From NCBI RefSeq assembly GCF_000416985.1, contig NZ_ATDL01000015.1:806001-870000 (forward strand): a stretch of 64,000 nt of DNA, written 5' to 3'. Below are positions 1 to 9,075 of the stretch, one piece after another. The position numbers and the translations under genes were made by a program. The notes beneath the pieces were generated by a model. It searched no databases and was not told the DNA's origin. It saw only the letters and a program-made list of their open reading frames with translations. The stretch comes from Sphingobacterium paucimobilis HER1398. GTDB taxonomy: Bacteria; Bacteroidota; Bacteroidia; Sphingobacteriales; Sphingobacteriaceae. Positions within the stretch are counted from its first letter, which is position 1, and each line of letters opens with the position of its first letter.

Positions 1-304
1 TTCCCCAATCTGCGATGGACATCAACAGAGGTATCAAAGTCTTTCCGAATTTCGTAAGCTCGTAATCGACCTTTAGAGGAGCTTTATCGGTATGCACCGT
101 CCTAGTGACTAGACCATCTTCCTCCAATTCTTTCAACTGAAGGCTCAATGTACGTTCGGTAATGGCAGGACACTCTCTTCTAAGCTCACTATAACGCTTC
201 TTTTCAATCAAATGCAAAAGAATTACAGCTTTCCACTTACCTCCTATATACCTCATAGTCAAACTGGTGCTACAAGGAAAATCTTTATCATCTATACAAT
301 ACAT
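1..304 (-). CDS. HxlR-type winged-helix transcriptional regulator (C-terminus cut off by window edge)
   Basis: About 101 codons are visible, read from an ATG at 302-304 towards the window start, so the C-terminus is missing. The visible protein has an early Cys (residue 3), then the hallmark HxlR sequence GGKWK followed by a helix, the segment YSELRRECPAITERTLS and LKELEEDGLV, which form the recognition helix and wing. HxlR proteins are small MarR-like DNA-binding repressors or activators, often redox- or electrophile-responsive through an N-terminal Cys. The gene is divergent from the metallo-hydrolase at 388 and shares an 83-bp intergenic region that carries two ACTAT/ATAGT dyads, so it probably controls that gene and itself. 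The family call is firm; the inducer is unknown. Confidence 0.88.
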   Translation of the reverse strand, partial: MYCIDDKDFPCSTSLTMRYIGGKWKAVILLHLIEKKRYSELRRECPAITERTLSLQLKELEEDGLVTRTVHTDKAPLKVDYELTKFGKTLIPLLMSIADWG

Positions 305-329
305 CCGTTACTATCTATCTTGACCGTTA

Positions 330-360
330 TTGCAAATATAACGCACTATACATAGTTTTG
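330..360 (+). promoter_or_regulatory. Bacteroidota-type promoter for the MBL-fold hydrolase
   Basis: TTG at 330-332 and TAGTTTTG at 353-360 are separated by 20 bases. This matches the Bacteroidota housekeeping consensus (TTG, 19-21 bases, TAnnTTTG) exactly. Transcription would begin near 367, about 20 nt before the ATG at 388. Confidence 0.7.
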
Positions 361-379
361 CAACTATAAAAATTATAGT
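345..379. promoter_or_regulatory. candidate HxlR operator: two dyads in the divergent intergenic region
   Basis: Two inverted repeats share the half-site ACTAT/ATAGT. One is ACTAT-AC-ATAGT at 345-356, which overlaps the predicted -7 box. The other is a perfect ACTATAA-AAA-TTATAGT at 363-379, which covers the predicted transcription start. Such placement fits repression of the hydrolase gene by the divergent HxlR protein. The assignment to HxlR is inferred from position. Confidence 0.5.
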
Positions 380-387
380 ATAAAATT

Positions 388-1389
388 ATGAACAGATCTC
401 GATTATCCACATTCCGATTATTCGCTCTGATCAGCTTATCACTGTCGGTATTGCTTTTTAGTTTTAAACCGATTAATAGATACGGAACGACAGACCGTCC
501 CCGCTCTGCATTAAAATTGCTTATCGGCAACTTGGAAACATATATACTATCCGATGGTGTTATATCTCTGCCATCCATCCAGCCAATTTTTGCTCCGTTT
601 GCAACGGAACAGCAATTTATGGCCCAGCTAGAAAAACTACATCTTCCTAAGGACAGGCTGGAAGTGAGTTCGAATATCATCTTGATTAAAAAGAACAACA
701 AACTTATCCTGATAGACTCCGGCAGCGGTCATCATATGGGCAAAAATGGGGGGCAACTGTCCACATCATTGCAGACAATCGGCATCCAGCCACAAGACAT
801 TACTGACATCGTCATATCACACGTCCATATAGACCATGTAGGCGGTATCCTAGATGAACAGGATGGCTTTATATTTCCAAATGCACAGTATCACATCGCT
901 CAAAAAGAACATGATTTTTGGATGTCGGACAATCCCATATTCCCAAATTCAAAGGATAATATTTCCAATATCAATTCGGGAATATTATTTGCCCAAAGAA
1001 CACTCGCTAAAATTAGCGACCGTCTGCAATTCTTTGAATATGGACAACATCTTTTTGGCTGTTTAATACCTGAGTTGGCAGAAGGACATTCTCCAGGGCA
1101 AACTATATTTACGATATATGATAGTGAAAAATCATTGAAGCACATAGTTGATGTGATACATACGCCATTTTTAGTCTCAAATCCGGAATGGGGTACACTT
1201 TGGGACGGAGATTTTGAAAAAGCAGTGCAGACGAGAAAAAAGATAATAGCTGAAGGCGTAGAAAAGGGCACCCTTTTCATGACCAGTCACTTACCATGGC
1301 CAGGTCTAGGGTTTATAGATAAAAAAGGCACAGAACACCAGTGGACCATTTTTCCCTATTCGGACCCTATAAATATAGTGATCAAATAG
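388..1389 (+). CDS. exported metallo-beta-lactamase-fold hydrolase
   Basis: 333 aa. An N-terminal hydrophobic segment (about residues 8-26) suggests export or membrane anchoring. The MBL metal-binding motif HxHxDH is intact as HVHIDH, with H145, H147, D149 and H150, followed by GG. A GHSPGQ motif further on supplies another metal-ligand His, and TSHLPWPG near the C-terminus supplies the last. The layout resembles MBL-fold lactonase/glyoxalase-like proteins such as quorum-quenching lactonases, but the substrate cannot be told from sequence. The gene has a perfect promoter, is monocistronic (hairpin at 1415-1446), and is divergent from an HxlR regulator, as often seen for inducible detoxification genes. 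Confidence 0.85.
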   Translation: MNRSRLSTFRLFALISLSLSVLLFSFKPINRYGTTDRPRSALKLLIGNLETYILSDGVISLPSIQPIFAPFATEQQFMAQLEKLHLPKDRLEVSSNIILIKKNNKLILIDSGSGHHMGKNGGQLSTSLQTIGIQPQDITDIVISHVHIDHVGGILDEQDGFIFPNAQYHIAQKEHDFWMSDNPIFPNSKDNISNINSGILFAQRTLAKISDRLQFFEYGQHLFGCLIPELAEGHSPGQTIFTIYDSEKSLKHIVDVIHTPFLVSNPEWGTLWDGDFEKAVQTRKKIIAEGVEKGTLFMTSHLPWPGLGFIDKKGTEHQWTIFPYSDPINIVIK

Positions 1390-1414
1390 TCATCAGAGAA
1401 TTGTTTAGTCACAA

Positions 1415-1446
1415 TTCCACGGAATAAGATTCTTTATTCCGTGGAA
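1415..1446 (+). terminator. hairpin downstream of the MBL gene
   Basis: A perfect 13-bp stem (TTCCACGGAATAA with its complement) encloses a 6-nt loop, 26 nt after the stop codon. No long T tract follows, so it may stabilise the mRNA end rather than be a classical intrinsic terminator. Confidence 0.55.
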
Positions 1447-1591
1447 AACCATTACACCTCTTTTCTAGCATGTGTTGCTACACTCCGCAGATGACTAGAG
1501 GTGCAGAAAGCCTAAAGTGTCCTCTCGAAACTCATGAACTATATGTAGCTTACACACAGAACATGATCGGTCTGCCAGATTGTAAAAATAA

Positions 1592-1618
1592 AAATGTCCT
1601 CATAATTAGAGGACATTT
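1592..1618 (-). terminator. intrinsic terminator of nutrient locus 1
   Basis: A perfect 10-bp stem AAATGTCCTC/GAGGACATTT has a 7-nt loop. On the minus strand it is followed by a T-rich stretch (TTATTTTTACA). It lies about 95 nt past the stop of the last gene of the susCD locus. Confidence 0.7.
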
Positions 1619-1712
1619 CCAGACATCGCATCAGAACATGACGCAACATCACTTATGAAGAACAATTTATAACAAACTAAGGCTGGAAAGGCTTAATTCA
1701 GTTGCCCCAACT

Positions 1713-2558
1713 TCAGTCGACTTCAATATTAACCCAAATCGGTGGATGATCTGAAACCTGGGACAAGGGTAGTTTTTCTCCCAACTGCATCTCTGTCTCT
1801 ACCTTGCTGCCTTTAAATACCGGCTTATGACCTGTTCCATTATCACTATACAGGACGTAATCAATCGTATTTCTTAATTTTCCATCATTGTAAGTCAATG
1901 GGGTCACAGAAACGAAAGACTGCGCCAATATATTATAGGCTTCATTCGTCGTATTATTGATATTCAGATCTCCAGCAAGATAGACGGGTTTATTCAATTT
2001 TTTGATCTCCTGCATTACTATCTTAGAAGATTCAACCCGGTTTTCGTGAATCAAGTCATAATGTGTGGCAATAAACCAGAACTTGTCAAATTCGACCATT
2101 AACAAAGTACGTCTTTCCTCTCCTGGCAAAGCAACCTGTTTGGTACTTAGCACCTTGAGATCCTGATTTACCAATACGCCAACACCTACTGAAGCCGTCC
2201 CAAACCCATGTGCTGCTCCATATATATAATGATACTTCTTCTTTGTTCTGGAAGCAATATCGGCTAATAGATAACGTTTATTCTGTCTATCAACAAAGCC
2301 ACTGTCCAATTCCTGAACAGACAGAATATCATAATCCAGAGCATCGATTACGGATGCCACATTTTTTGTATTCTGATCGGTAAATGCAGGATTGCCAGTA
2401 TTACTTTTACAATAGTAGACGTTATAGCTGCCAATTCGTAACGTAGCCTTTTTAGGTGGTTGTACCTCGTCTCCATTGGAAGATGATTCACAGGCCAACA
2501 CAACCGTATACACAAATAATAAGGGAATTATAAATATTAGTTTTTTTAACGATTTCAT
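1713..2558 (-). CDS. endonuclease/exonuclease/phosphatase (EEP) family lipoprotein
   Basis: 281 aa. The N-terminus is a lipoprotein signal ending in LAC, with the lipidated Cys at residue 23 followed by Ser residues. The mature part follows the EEP fold: the start IGSYNVYYCK (N for the first metal site), QELDSG (catalytic Glu), a THYD segment, the LAGDLNIN motif with the D and N that bind metal and substrate, TIDYVLYS, and SDHPPIWVN with the final Asp-His pair. Members cleave phosphodiester or phosphomonoester bonds in nucleic acids, sphingomyelin or inositol phosphates. The gene is last in the SusC/SusD operon, 19 nt after susD, so it probably attacks the substrate imported by that pair. The exact substrate is unknown. 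Confidence 0.88.
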   Translation of the reverse strand: MKSLKKLIFIIPLLFVYTVVLACESSSNGDEVQPPKKATLRIGSYNVYYCKSNTGNPAFTDQNTKNVASVIDALDYDILSVQELDSGFVDRQNKRYLLADIASRTKKKYHYIYGAAHGFGTASVGVGVLVNQDLKVLSTKQVALPGEERRTLLMVEFDKFWFIATHYDLIHENRVESSKIVMQEIKKLNKPVYLAGDLNINNTTNEAYNILAQSFVSVTPLTYNDGKLRNTIDYVLYSDNGTGHKPVFKGSKVETEMQLGEKLPLSQVSDHPPIWVNIEVD

Positions 2559-2577
2559 AATATGTACATTAAATAAA

Positions 2578-4437
2578 TTACCAACCTGGGTTTTGGATCA
2601 GATTTTTATTGGTATTGATATCCTGAATATGAATAGGCAACAAATAGTTTCGAGGTGAGGTAAATCCACGTTTACCACTTTCATCCATAACTACCCGTTG
2701 GTAGAAAGTATTCTTGGTCGTTCCATATACGTTCCAGGCATATTCTTTTTTATTGAGCTCAATATGGGCTATTTTCCACCTTCTAAGGTCAAAATACCGC
2801 TTATTCTCCATTGCCATTTCGATCGACCGTTCACGTCTTATCAGCTCTCTCATCTCATCTCCAGTCGGTATACCGCCAACCAAAGCCCATGCGTCCTGCA
2901 CTGTTGGTATCCCTGCGCGCTTACGGATTCTATTCAGATACTCCATCCCTTCACTACTCAACTGTCCATCCAGCTCAAAATCGGCCTCTGCATAGGCCAG
3001 ATATAACTCCGCTAGTCTCAGTTCAGGAAAAGCATAACGTACCGCATTGAACTGATTGGTTCCTGCCGTATAGCTCGTCTTGGGATGCACCCATTTCTTG
3101 CCAAAATAACCCGATGAAGAGTAATACTCTACCCCTGCCTGATAGCCCTGTTGAGCTCCTGCCAGCGCATTGATCGTAATACTGGTTGTTCCAAACTCAT
3201 ACTTACCGCCGTCATATCCTATCGAAGCGTAAAAACGAGGTTCGCGGTCTAGGTTAATCAAAGCCGTATTATCGCCGGCCGAATACACCCAAAGGTCCTT
3301 TCCTTTGGTGACTGGATCCATCTCTAGTGGTAACCCATTCTTTGTATAGTACTCGGATACGAGCGTCATGGTAGGTACAATATTCCCTAGTGGCCTGGCA
3401 TTTCCAGAGTTAGTAACTTTAGGAATCATATACCGTTGATTACTCGTCACCCCGGACGTATGTGTCAATCCCCATATCACCTCACTATTGAATTTTTCGA
3501 CAAAGGCGTAGGTATAGTTTAGAGCAGCCTGTTCTGCCGGATTTGTCGAAGTCGTTTTTGTTTCATAATACAGTTTTACTCCATTGCCCTCTGCTAATTG
3601 AATCGCCTCCTTGGCTGCTACCATGGCTTTATTCCATTTTTGAGCATCATATTGTAGATTAATGAGCTGTTCGCCATTGGGATTTTTGAAATCGGCATAA
3701 AACTCACTGTTTCCATTGAACAGCGGGCTGGCTGCTGTAAGCAATACACGAGCTTTTAGAGCTTTGGCAGCTATACTGCTCACTCGACCAAGTTCATTTT
3801 GTTCGACGACAGAAGGTAAATTTGCAGCAGCTTCGTCCAGTTTGGCACAGACAAAATCCACGCACTTGTCATAAGGAGCCCGAGCTATCAACAGTTGATC
3901 CTCTGGTAAGTTGACTGGTATCTCTTCTTCTACCAAAATAATAGGTCCGTAAAACTGAAGTAGTATTTGATGGTAATAAGCAATCAGATAATCCGCCTCG
4001 CCAGTCCACCTCTTTTTATTCTCTTCGGTCAGATTATACACCAACTTCAATCGATTCTTGAATTCGTAACATTTACGGATACGTGCGTATAAATCATACG
4101 TGATCCGCGAAGACTTATTAGACCAAAAGTTAAACCAGGGATTGTTAATACTATATTCTTCATAAATTACTGCCTTATAGGGATACCACTGTGTGGCACC
4201 TAGTTTGGAGGTAACCAATTCGTTTGTCCCTACAAAAACTGGAGAGTCTTGAAAGAAAAATAAATCAGGAATTCCATTATACAGACCATAAAGCGCTTTT
4301 TGTGCTTCGTTTTCATTTTTAAAGGCGTCTTCTAACGTTGGTTTATCATCAGGTACCACATCTAAATAACTACAGGATGCTACCGCCAAAGCAACAGTTA
4401 ACATTCCTATCTTCTTAATTGTATTTAATATTTCCAT
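2578..4437 (-). CDS. SusD/RagB-like outer-membrane nutrient-binding lipoprotein
   Basis: 619 aa. The lipoprotein signal ends at Cys22 (VASC). The N-terminal SusD region carries LDVVPDDKPTLEDAFKNE, followed by TPR-like helices, and the RagB/SusD C-terminal region contains YLNRIRKRAGIP, ELIRRERSIEMAMENKRYFDLRRWK and a terminal NPGW, all classic for the family. SusD proteins cap the SusC barrel from outside and bind the ligand. The gene follows susC by 31 nt and precedes the EEP lipoprotein. The ligand cannot be read from sequence; the neighbours contain no glycoside hydrolase. Confidence 0.95.
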   Translation of the reverse strand: MEILNTIKKIGMLTVALAVASCSYLDVVPDDKPTLEDAFKNENEAQKALYGLYNGIPDLFFFQDSPVFVGTNELVTSKLGATQWYPYKAVIYEEYSINNPWFNFWSNKSSRITYDLYARIRKCYEFKNRLKLVYNLTEENKKRWTGEADYLIAYYHQILLQFYGPIILVEEEIPVNLPEDQLLIARAPYDKCVDFVCAKLDEAAANLPSVVEQNELGRVSSIAAKALKARVLLTAASPLFNGNSEFYADFKNPNGEQLINLQYDAQKWNKAMVAAKEAIQLAEGNGVKLYYETKTTSTNPAEQAALNYTYAFVEKFNSEVIWGLTHTSGVTSNQRYMIPKVTNSGNARPLGNIVPTMTLVSEYYTKNGLPLEMDPVTKGKDLWVYSAGDNTALINLDREPRFYASIGYDGGKYEFGTTSITINALAGAQQGYQAGVEYYSSSGYFGKKWVHPKTSYTAGTNQFNAVRYAFPELRLAELYLAYAEADFELDGQLSSEGMEYLNRIRKRAGIPTVQDAWALVGGIPTGDEMRELIRRERSIEMAMENKRYFDLRRWKIAHIELNKKEYAWNVYGTTKNTFYQRVVMDESGKRGFTSPRNYLLPIHIQDINTNKNLIQNPGW

Positions 4438-4468
4438 TGGAGTAAATGCTATTTGTCACGCTATTGAC

Positions 4469-7400
4469 TTAATTAAAATTGAACTGAACACCGAATCTTG
4501 CAGTACGCTGCAGGGGATAACTCAAGCCAGAACCACCTCCCAACTCTGGATCCCAATTTTTGAACGATGAAATCCTAAAAAGATTGGTTGCTGCCAGATA
4601 AAGTCTAAACATTCTAAAATTATACGACAACTCTACATCCTTCAACCTTATAAAGCTGGCATCCCGTAACCAAAATGTCGAACTCTGTCGATTGTGAGCG
4701 TTCGCCTCATTGTCCAATCTCGGGTAAAGGGCATGAACATCGGGGTTGCTTTCCTGCCAATAATTATCACCTATAAACTGCATAACATTATGCTCGTTCT
4801 TATCGAAAGGGTGAATATCTCCCATCATCAGCGAGCTGTTGCCCGCACCTTGAAAGTTGAACGAAACCCCTAGTTTGCGGTAAACCAATGACATTCCAAA
4901 ACCATAAATCATCTGTGGAATAGTAGGATTTCCAATCACCATCTTATCATTGTCGTCAATGACATTATCGCCATTGAGATCCTTATACTTGATATCACCA
5001 GGTCTGATATCCGGTTCGTAGGTAGACTTGGCCCATCCATTGATCTCCTCGATCGAAGAGAACAACCCCTCTGCTACGAGCCCGCGAATACTATTCAGAG
5101 GAAGTCCGATTTCAGATAAATAAGGTTCTTTTTGCTGGGGTTCGTCACGATCTAGCAATTTATTCACCACATAAGTAAATGTGCCACGGGTCGAAATATT
5201 GAAGTCATCCGACAGTTTAGTATGGTAGTCCAACGTAAAGTCAAGACCTTGGTTACGCACCTTGCCGATATTTGCATAAGGCAATATTGCGCCGAGTCCC
5301 AGATGGGATGGGATGATGCGCCGCTGCATAAAGATGTTAGAACGATCTTCGCGGAATACATCCGCCACCAAAGTAAACTCGTTCTTGATACCTAGTTCAA
5401 AACCGACATTAGCCTTTCTGCCTATCTCCCACTGTGCATCTTCATTGCCCAAAAGTGTTACGTTAGGTCCCGATAATGTGTTATTGAAATCATAACCAAA
5501 TGTATATCCTTTTGAATTTAAATCCACATTAGTGATGTAAGGGAACCGAGCATTGATCCTGTCATTTCCTACCAAACCATACGAACCTCTTACTTTCAGC
5601 AACGACACGGTCTCATTCCAATCTTTGAAGAATGATTCGTTAGACACGATATAACCGGCAGCTATAGAAGGAAAAAAACCAAATCTATTCCCTTTTTTAA
5701 AGTTTTCAGAACCATTATACCCAAAATTAAACTCTGTGAAATAGGTATCCTGATAATTGTATGTCAACCGCCCGGCCAATCCCTGTTCACGCTGTGGCAA
5801 TACGGCCAATAATGAGTTACCAGGCATGTTATTGTTGTATTGGTTCTGATGATACAGTACCATTGCATTTATATTGTGTCTATTTTGGAGACTGACACTA
5901 TAATCCATTGACAGCTGGTAGTTAAACTTACGTTCGCCGCCTGCACCGGAACTCGTGCTAAGAGCCGTCTGCCCTGGTTCTCCCATAGAAGCTAATGTAT
6001 AATCATAGACCCCATCTTTGTTGATTGACCATTTGTCTACAGCAAAATAATGTGGCTTAAATGACCGGGAGACTCGGGTATTGGAATAGTTATTAAACGA
6101 GGCTAATGCTTTAAACTTTAATCCAGGAAGAATAAAATCCAATTTTTGGTTCAAATCAACGATTCCCAGTGTCGTTGTATTAAAGGTTTCCTGATACCCT
6201 TTTACAAGATCTGCATAGGGGTTGGGATAATATCCCTGCGCATATGGACCTGAAGCTGTGCCGAACAGCGTGTAATCTTCTCCATTCAAAGCAGGAAATG
6301 TAAGTGGAAACGCTATCGGAGATGCTGTCAATGTACTATAATACAGATTATTGCTACTCACCTCTGGTCCATACAGCTCTCTAAATATCGCATTGACCTT
6401 GACACCCAATGTAGTTGTAGAGGTAAGGTTTGCAGATACGTTGCTCTGGAGATTATAACGTCGGTGGTTAATATTGTTTTTATAACGTTTCTCTATCGTA
6501 TTAAAAAGACCATTTTCATTAAAAAATGAACCATTGACAAAATAATTTAGCTTACTTGCCCCTCCTGTTACATTGACATTGACATTTTCATTATGCGTAT
6601 AGGGTTTGAACAGGGTCTCATACCAGTTAACATTTGGAAAGATATCGGCATTCAACCCCTGTGCTGTACCATCAATTTTATCCTGTGTAAAGCGTGGCTT
6701 ATAGTTACCATTAATCTCACGTGCTTTGATAGCCTCATTAAACATATTCATATAGGTCACACCATCCACCATTTTCATCTTTTGTGTGTGTGACGATGTC
6801 CCTCCTTCGAGCCGGACATTGATATTCATACGTTCTAGATTTTTGCCGCTTTTGGTTGTGATTACTAATACCCCATTAGCTCCTCGTGTACCGAAAAGTG
6901 CTGTTGCTGTAGCATCTTTCAACACGGAGAATTGGTCTATAACTTCGGGTGGTATAGAATTCAATATCTGCATATTGATCTCAACTCCATCCAAAATAAT
7001 CAATGGGTTAATATTCCCTGCAAAGGAAGAAACTCCTCGGATCCAGAAATTGGCTCCATCGGCGCCTGGTTCTCCAGATTTCTGAACGGCCACCACCCCT
7101 GCAATCTTCCCGGCGAAAGAGGATGTAAAGGAACTCGAAGTAGTCTTCAGTTCGGAAGGTTTTATGGTTTCAACAGCACCTACCAAACTTTGTTTTTTCT
7201 GTGCACCATACCCCACGACGACGACTTCTTCGAGGTCACTCTGCTCTCTTTTCAAATGAATATATTCCGATGCCTGTATCGACGCCACGCTCAGAGATAG
7301 AGATTTGTACCCCACCAATGAAAAAGTCAGTTCGGTCACTGTATCTGGCAGCTTTAAAATAAACATACCGTTCTGATCAGTAGATGTACTAAAATTGGCT

Positions 7401-7873
7401 TGGGGCTTGGCAGATACAGTGACTCTTTCCAGTTTGAGACCATCTTCATCTAAAACTGTTGCATTTACCGTTTTAACCTGTGCTCGGGTCTGCAGATTGT
7501 TTGATCGGAGAGACTCTGTCTTCGCCTGTTTAGCACGGATCGAAATACTATTATCCCGCTCCATAATTTCTAGGTTAGTTCCCTTCAGCAATTCTTGTAC
7601 AATCTCCACTAAAGGCCTCCCCGTAAACTTTGCAGCTTTGATTTTATGGTTCTTCAATTCCTCTTTAGAATAATAAAAATTGACATCGGTCTCCTTACGG
7701 AGCTGCTCTATTGCAGTCGGCAAATCACTATTCTTCAGAGTTATAGTAACTTTTATTTTCGTTTCTTGAGCATATGATTTCGATAAACACAATAGAGTCA
7801 ATAGCCCCAAAAGAAAAATAGGGGGGGAATATTTCTTTCTCCATATGGAAAGAAATGATTTTTTTTTGTTCAT
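4469..7873 (-). CDS. SusC/RagA-like TonB-dependent outer-membrane transporter with STN domain
   Basis: 1134 aa. In order: a signal segment (about residues 15-36), an STN secretin/TonB signalling domain (about 38-110), a carboxypeptidase-like regulatory beta-sandwich (about 135-210), the family signature LEEVVVVGYGAQKKQ (about 214), a plug domain with DGVEIN and ATALFGTRGANGVL, and a long beta-barrel ending in FGVQFNFN. The STN domain shows that it signals to the FecR/sigma pair encoded just upstream. It pairs with the SusD at 2578. The first 25 codons contain an A9 tract and a C7 tract (7859-7867 and 7821-7827 on the plus strand as T9 and G7), which could slip and switch the gene off. Confidence 0.95.
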   Translation of the reverse strand: MNKKKSFLSIWRKKYSPPIFLLGLLTLLCLSKSYAQETKIKVTITLKNSDLPTAIEQLRKETDVNFYYSKEELKNHKIKAAKFTGRPLVEIVQELLKGTNLEIMERDNSISIRAKQAKTESLRSNNLQTRAQVKTVNATVLDEDGLKLERVTVSAKPQANFSTSTDQNGMFILKLPDTVTELTFSLVGYKSLSLSVASIQASEYIHLKREQSDLEEVVVVGYGAQKKQSLVGAVETIKPSELKTTSSSFTSSFAGKIAGVVAVQKSGEPGADGANFWIRGVSSFAGNINPLIILDGVEINMQILNSIPPEVIDQFSVLKDATATALFGTRGANGVLVITTKSGKNLERMNINVRLEGGTSSHTQKMKMVDGVTYMNMFNEAIKAREINGNYKPRFTQDKIDGTAQGLNADIFPNVNWYETLFKPYTHNENVNVNVTGGASKLNYFVNGSFFNENGLFNTIEKRYKNNINHRRYNLQSNVSANLTSTTTLGVKVNAIFRELYGPEVSSNNLYYSTLTASPIAFPLTFPALNGEDYTLFGTASGPYAQGYYPNPYADLVKGYQETFNTTTLGIVDLNQKLDFILPGLKFKALASFNNYSNTRVSRSFKPHYFAVDKWSINKDGVYDYTLASMGEPGQTALSTSSGAGGERKFNYQLSMDYSVSLQNRHNINAMVLYHQNQYNNNMPGNSLLAVLPQREQGLAGRLTYNYQDTYFTEFNFGYNGSENFKKGNRFGFFPSIAAGYIVSNESFFKDWNETVSLLKVRGSYGLVGNDRINARFPYITNVDLNSKGYTFGYDFNNTLSGPNVTLLGNEDAQWEIGRKANVGFELGIKNEFTLVADVFREDRSNIFMQRRIIPSHLGLGAILPYANIGKVRNQGLDFTLDYHTKLSDDFNISTRGTFTYVVNKLLDRDEPQQKEPYLSEIGLPLNSIRGLVAEGLFSSIEEINGWAKSTYEPDIRPGDIKYKDLNGDNVIDDNDKMVIGNPTIPQMIYGFGMSLVYRKLGVSFNFQGAGNSSLMMGDIHPFDKNEHNVMQFIGDNYWQESNPDVHALYPRLDNEANAHNRQSSTFWLRDASFIRLKDVELSYNFRMFRLYLAATNLFRISSFKNWDPELGGGSGLSYPLQRTARFGVQFNFN

Positions 7874-7913
7874 ATTTGAATGGTCTAATATCTTTTCAAA
7901 AGGTTGTTTGGAC

Positions 7914-7983
7914 AGAAGGATGGCGGCGCAACTGCGTCCTTCTATAAAGGGGCTATATTTCTACTACAGAAGTATAGCCTTTT
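7914..7983 (-). terminator. two tandem hairpins between fecR and susC
   Basis: Hairpin one pairs AGAAGGA (7914-7920) with TCCTTCT (7937-7943). Hairpin two pairs GGCTATA (7951-7957) with TATAGCC (7973-7979) and is flanked by T/A runs. They sit in the 126-nt gap between the anti-sigma gene and susC, where they could attenuate read-through or mark an mRNA processing point separating regulator from transporter expression. Confidence 0.45.
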
Positions 7984-7999
7984 GTAGCTAAAAAATAAA

Positions 8000-9004
8000 C
8001 TATTTCATCCAGACCTCCTTTCCTTTGATTTCATAGCTACTATTATATACCCAAGATAGGTTTTCCATGACATCTCCTATTCCTCTATCAAAATCGAGCT
8101 CCAAAGTAAATCTTCCGAAAGTCACTCTGTGTGAACGACTTCGTAATTCGTATCCATAGACTTGTTTCACTCTAAAGGCAAGTTCCTCAAAAGAGACATC
8201 ATCTATAAACAAACGCTTCGCTTCGGGATCAAAGAGCATTTTTTCATAATGTGTTGAATCGGCTTTCTCAGTTGCCTTATCATAAGTTACAACCTTACCT
8301 ATAGTCAAATTTTCAAAAATCTTACCTCCTGACTGTACTTCTACTCTACCCCTTGTCACTTGCACACTGGCCTGACCAAGATGAGGCTGGTCAGACACCA
8401 AGAATGCTGTACCCAATACGCGAGTCGTTATAAATTTAGAACGTACAATGAAAGCCAATTCTTCGTTTCTTTTGACATCAAAATAAGCTTCACCATGTTG
8501 AAGTATCACCTCCCGGTCAATGTCACCAAAACCCGCACTTAGAGAAACGCTAGAGCCCGCAGTGAGCCACATTACTGAACCATCTGGCAATGGGTACTTT
8601 GTAAGTGGTATTCCGATCGCAGCCTGATAGCGCATTTCAGAATCCCCCTCTTTCTGAAAGGACCAACTACCGTCTTTAACAACAAACCAAAAAATCAATA
8701 GACAGGCTGCTGCAAGTCCTGATAGCCATCCTATTATTCTATAATATTTTATCCTGGTATTGGCTTGTTTGAAAGTTTTGGGACCTATCGCTTTATCAAA
8801 TTGCTGCCAACTGGCTTCTATTTCAGCCTTTGACATATTATCATGTTCCAGTTCTGGACCTAAAGACAGTTCCATCAACACTTCGTCTACCAAGTTCTTT
8901 TCTGTCCCATTAAGCACAAAATCTTCTACATGTTTTATCTCTTCCGGATCACAGTGGCCTAGAAAATATTTTCTCAGTAATGCTTTATTTGGATCAGTAA
9001 TCAT
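8000..9004 (-). CDS. FecR-family anti-sigma factor
   Basis: 334 aa. A cytoplasmic N-terminal region (residues 1-90, with a WQQFD motif typical of the sigma-binding part) is followed by one membrane segment (about 91-109). The periplasmic FecR domain (about 125-220) includes LPDGSVMWLTAGSSV and GEAYFDV, and the C-terminal DUF4974-type domain carries SFEELAFRV. FecR proteins hold or activate an ECF sigma factor in response to the STN domain of the partner TonB-dependent transporter. The gene lies between the sigma gene at 9076 and susC at 4469, all on the same strand. Confidence 0.93.
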   Translation of the reverse strand: MITDPNKALLRKYFLGHCDPEEIKHVEDFVLNGTEKNLVDEVLMELSLGPELEHDNMSKAEIEASWQQFDKAIGPKTFKQANTRIKYYRIIGWLSGLAAACLLIFWFVVKDGSWSFQKEGDSEMRYQAAIGIPLTKYPLPDGSVMWLTAGSSVSLSAGFGDIDREVILQHGEAYFDVKRNEELAFIVRSKFITTRVLGTAFLVSDQPHLGQASVQVTRGRVEVQSGGKIFENLTIGKVVTYDKATEKADSTHYEKMLFDPEAKRLFIDDVSFEELAFRVKQVYGYELRSRSHRVTFGRFTLELDFDRGIGDVMENLSWVYNSSYEIKGKEVWMK

Positions 9005-9075
9005 TCTTTTCGTAGTCTATCTACTATAAAGAATGTCCCCTCAGCAAGGAATGGCTATAGGGAGTTTACTTTTTT

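Larger units (their letters stand above)
1390..1712. other. intergenic region without a recognisable gene
   Basis: This 323-bp gap between convergent genes contains the hairpins at 1415-1446 and 1592-1618. The 62-codon open frame at 1470-1658 runs through the second hairpin and has no family resemblance or usable ribosome-binding context, so I do not call it a gene. Confidence 0.5.

Noticed and set aside
1470-1658. 62-codon open frame on the plus strand
   Set aside because: It runs through the terminator hairpin of the opposite-strand operon, has no family resemblance and no promoter or ribosome-binding context.
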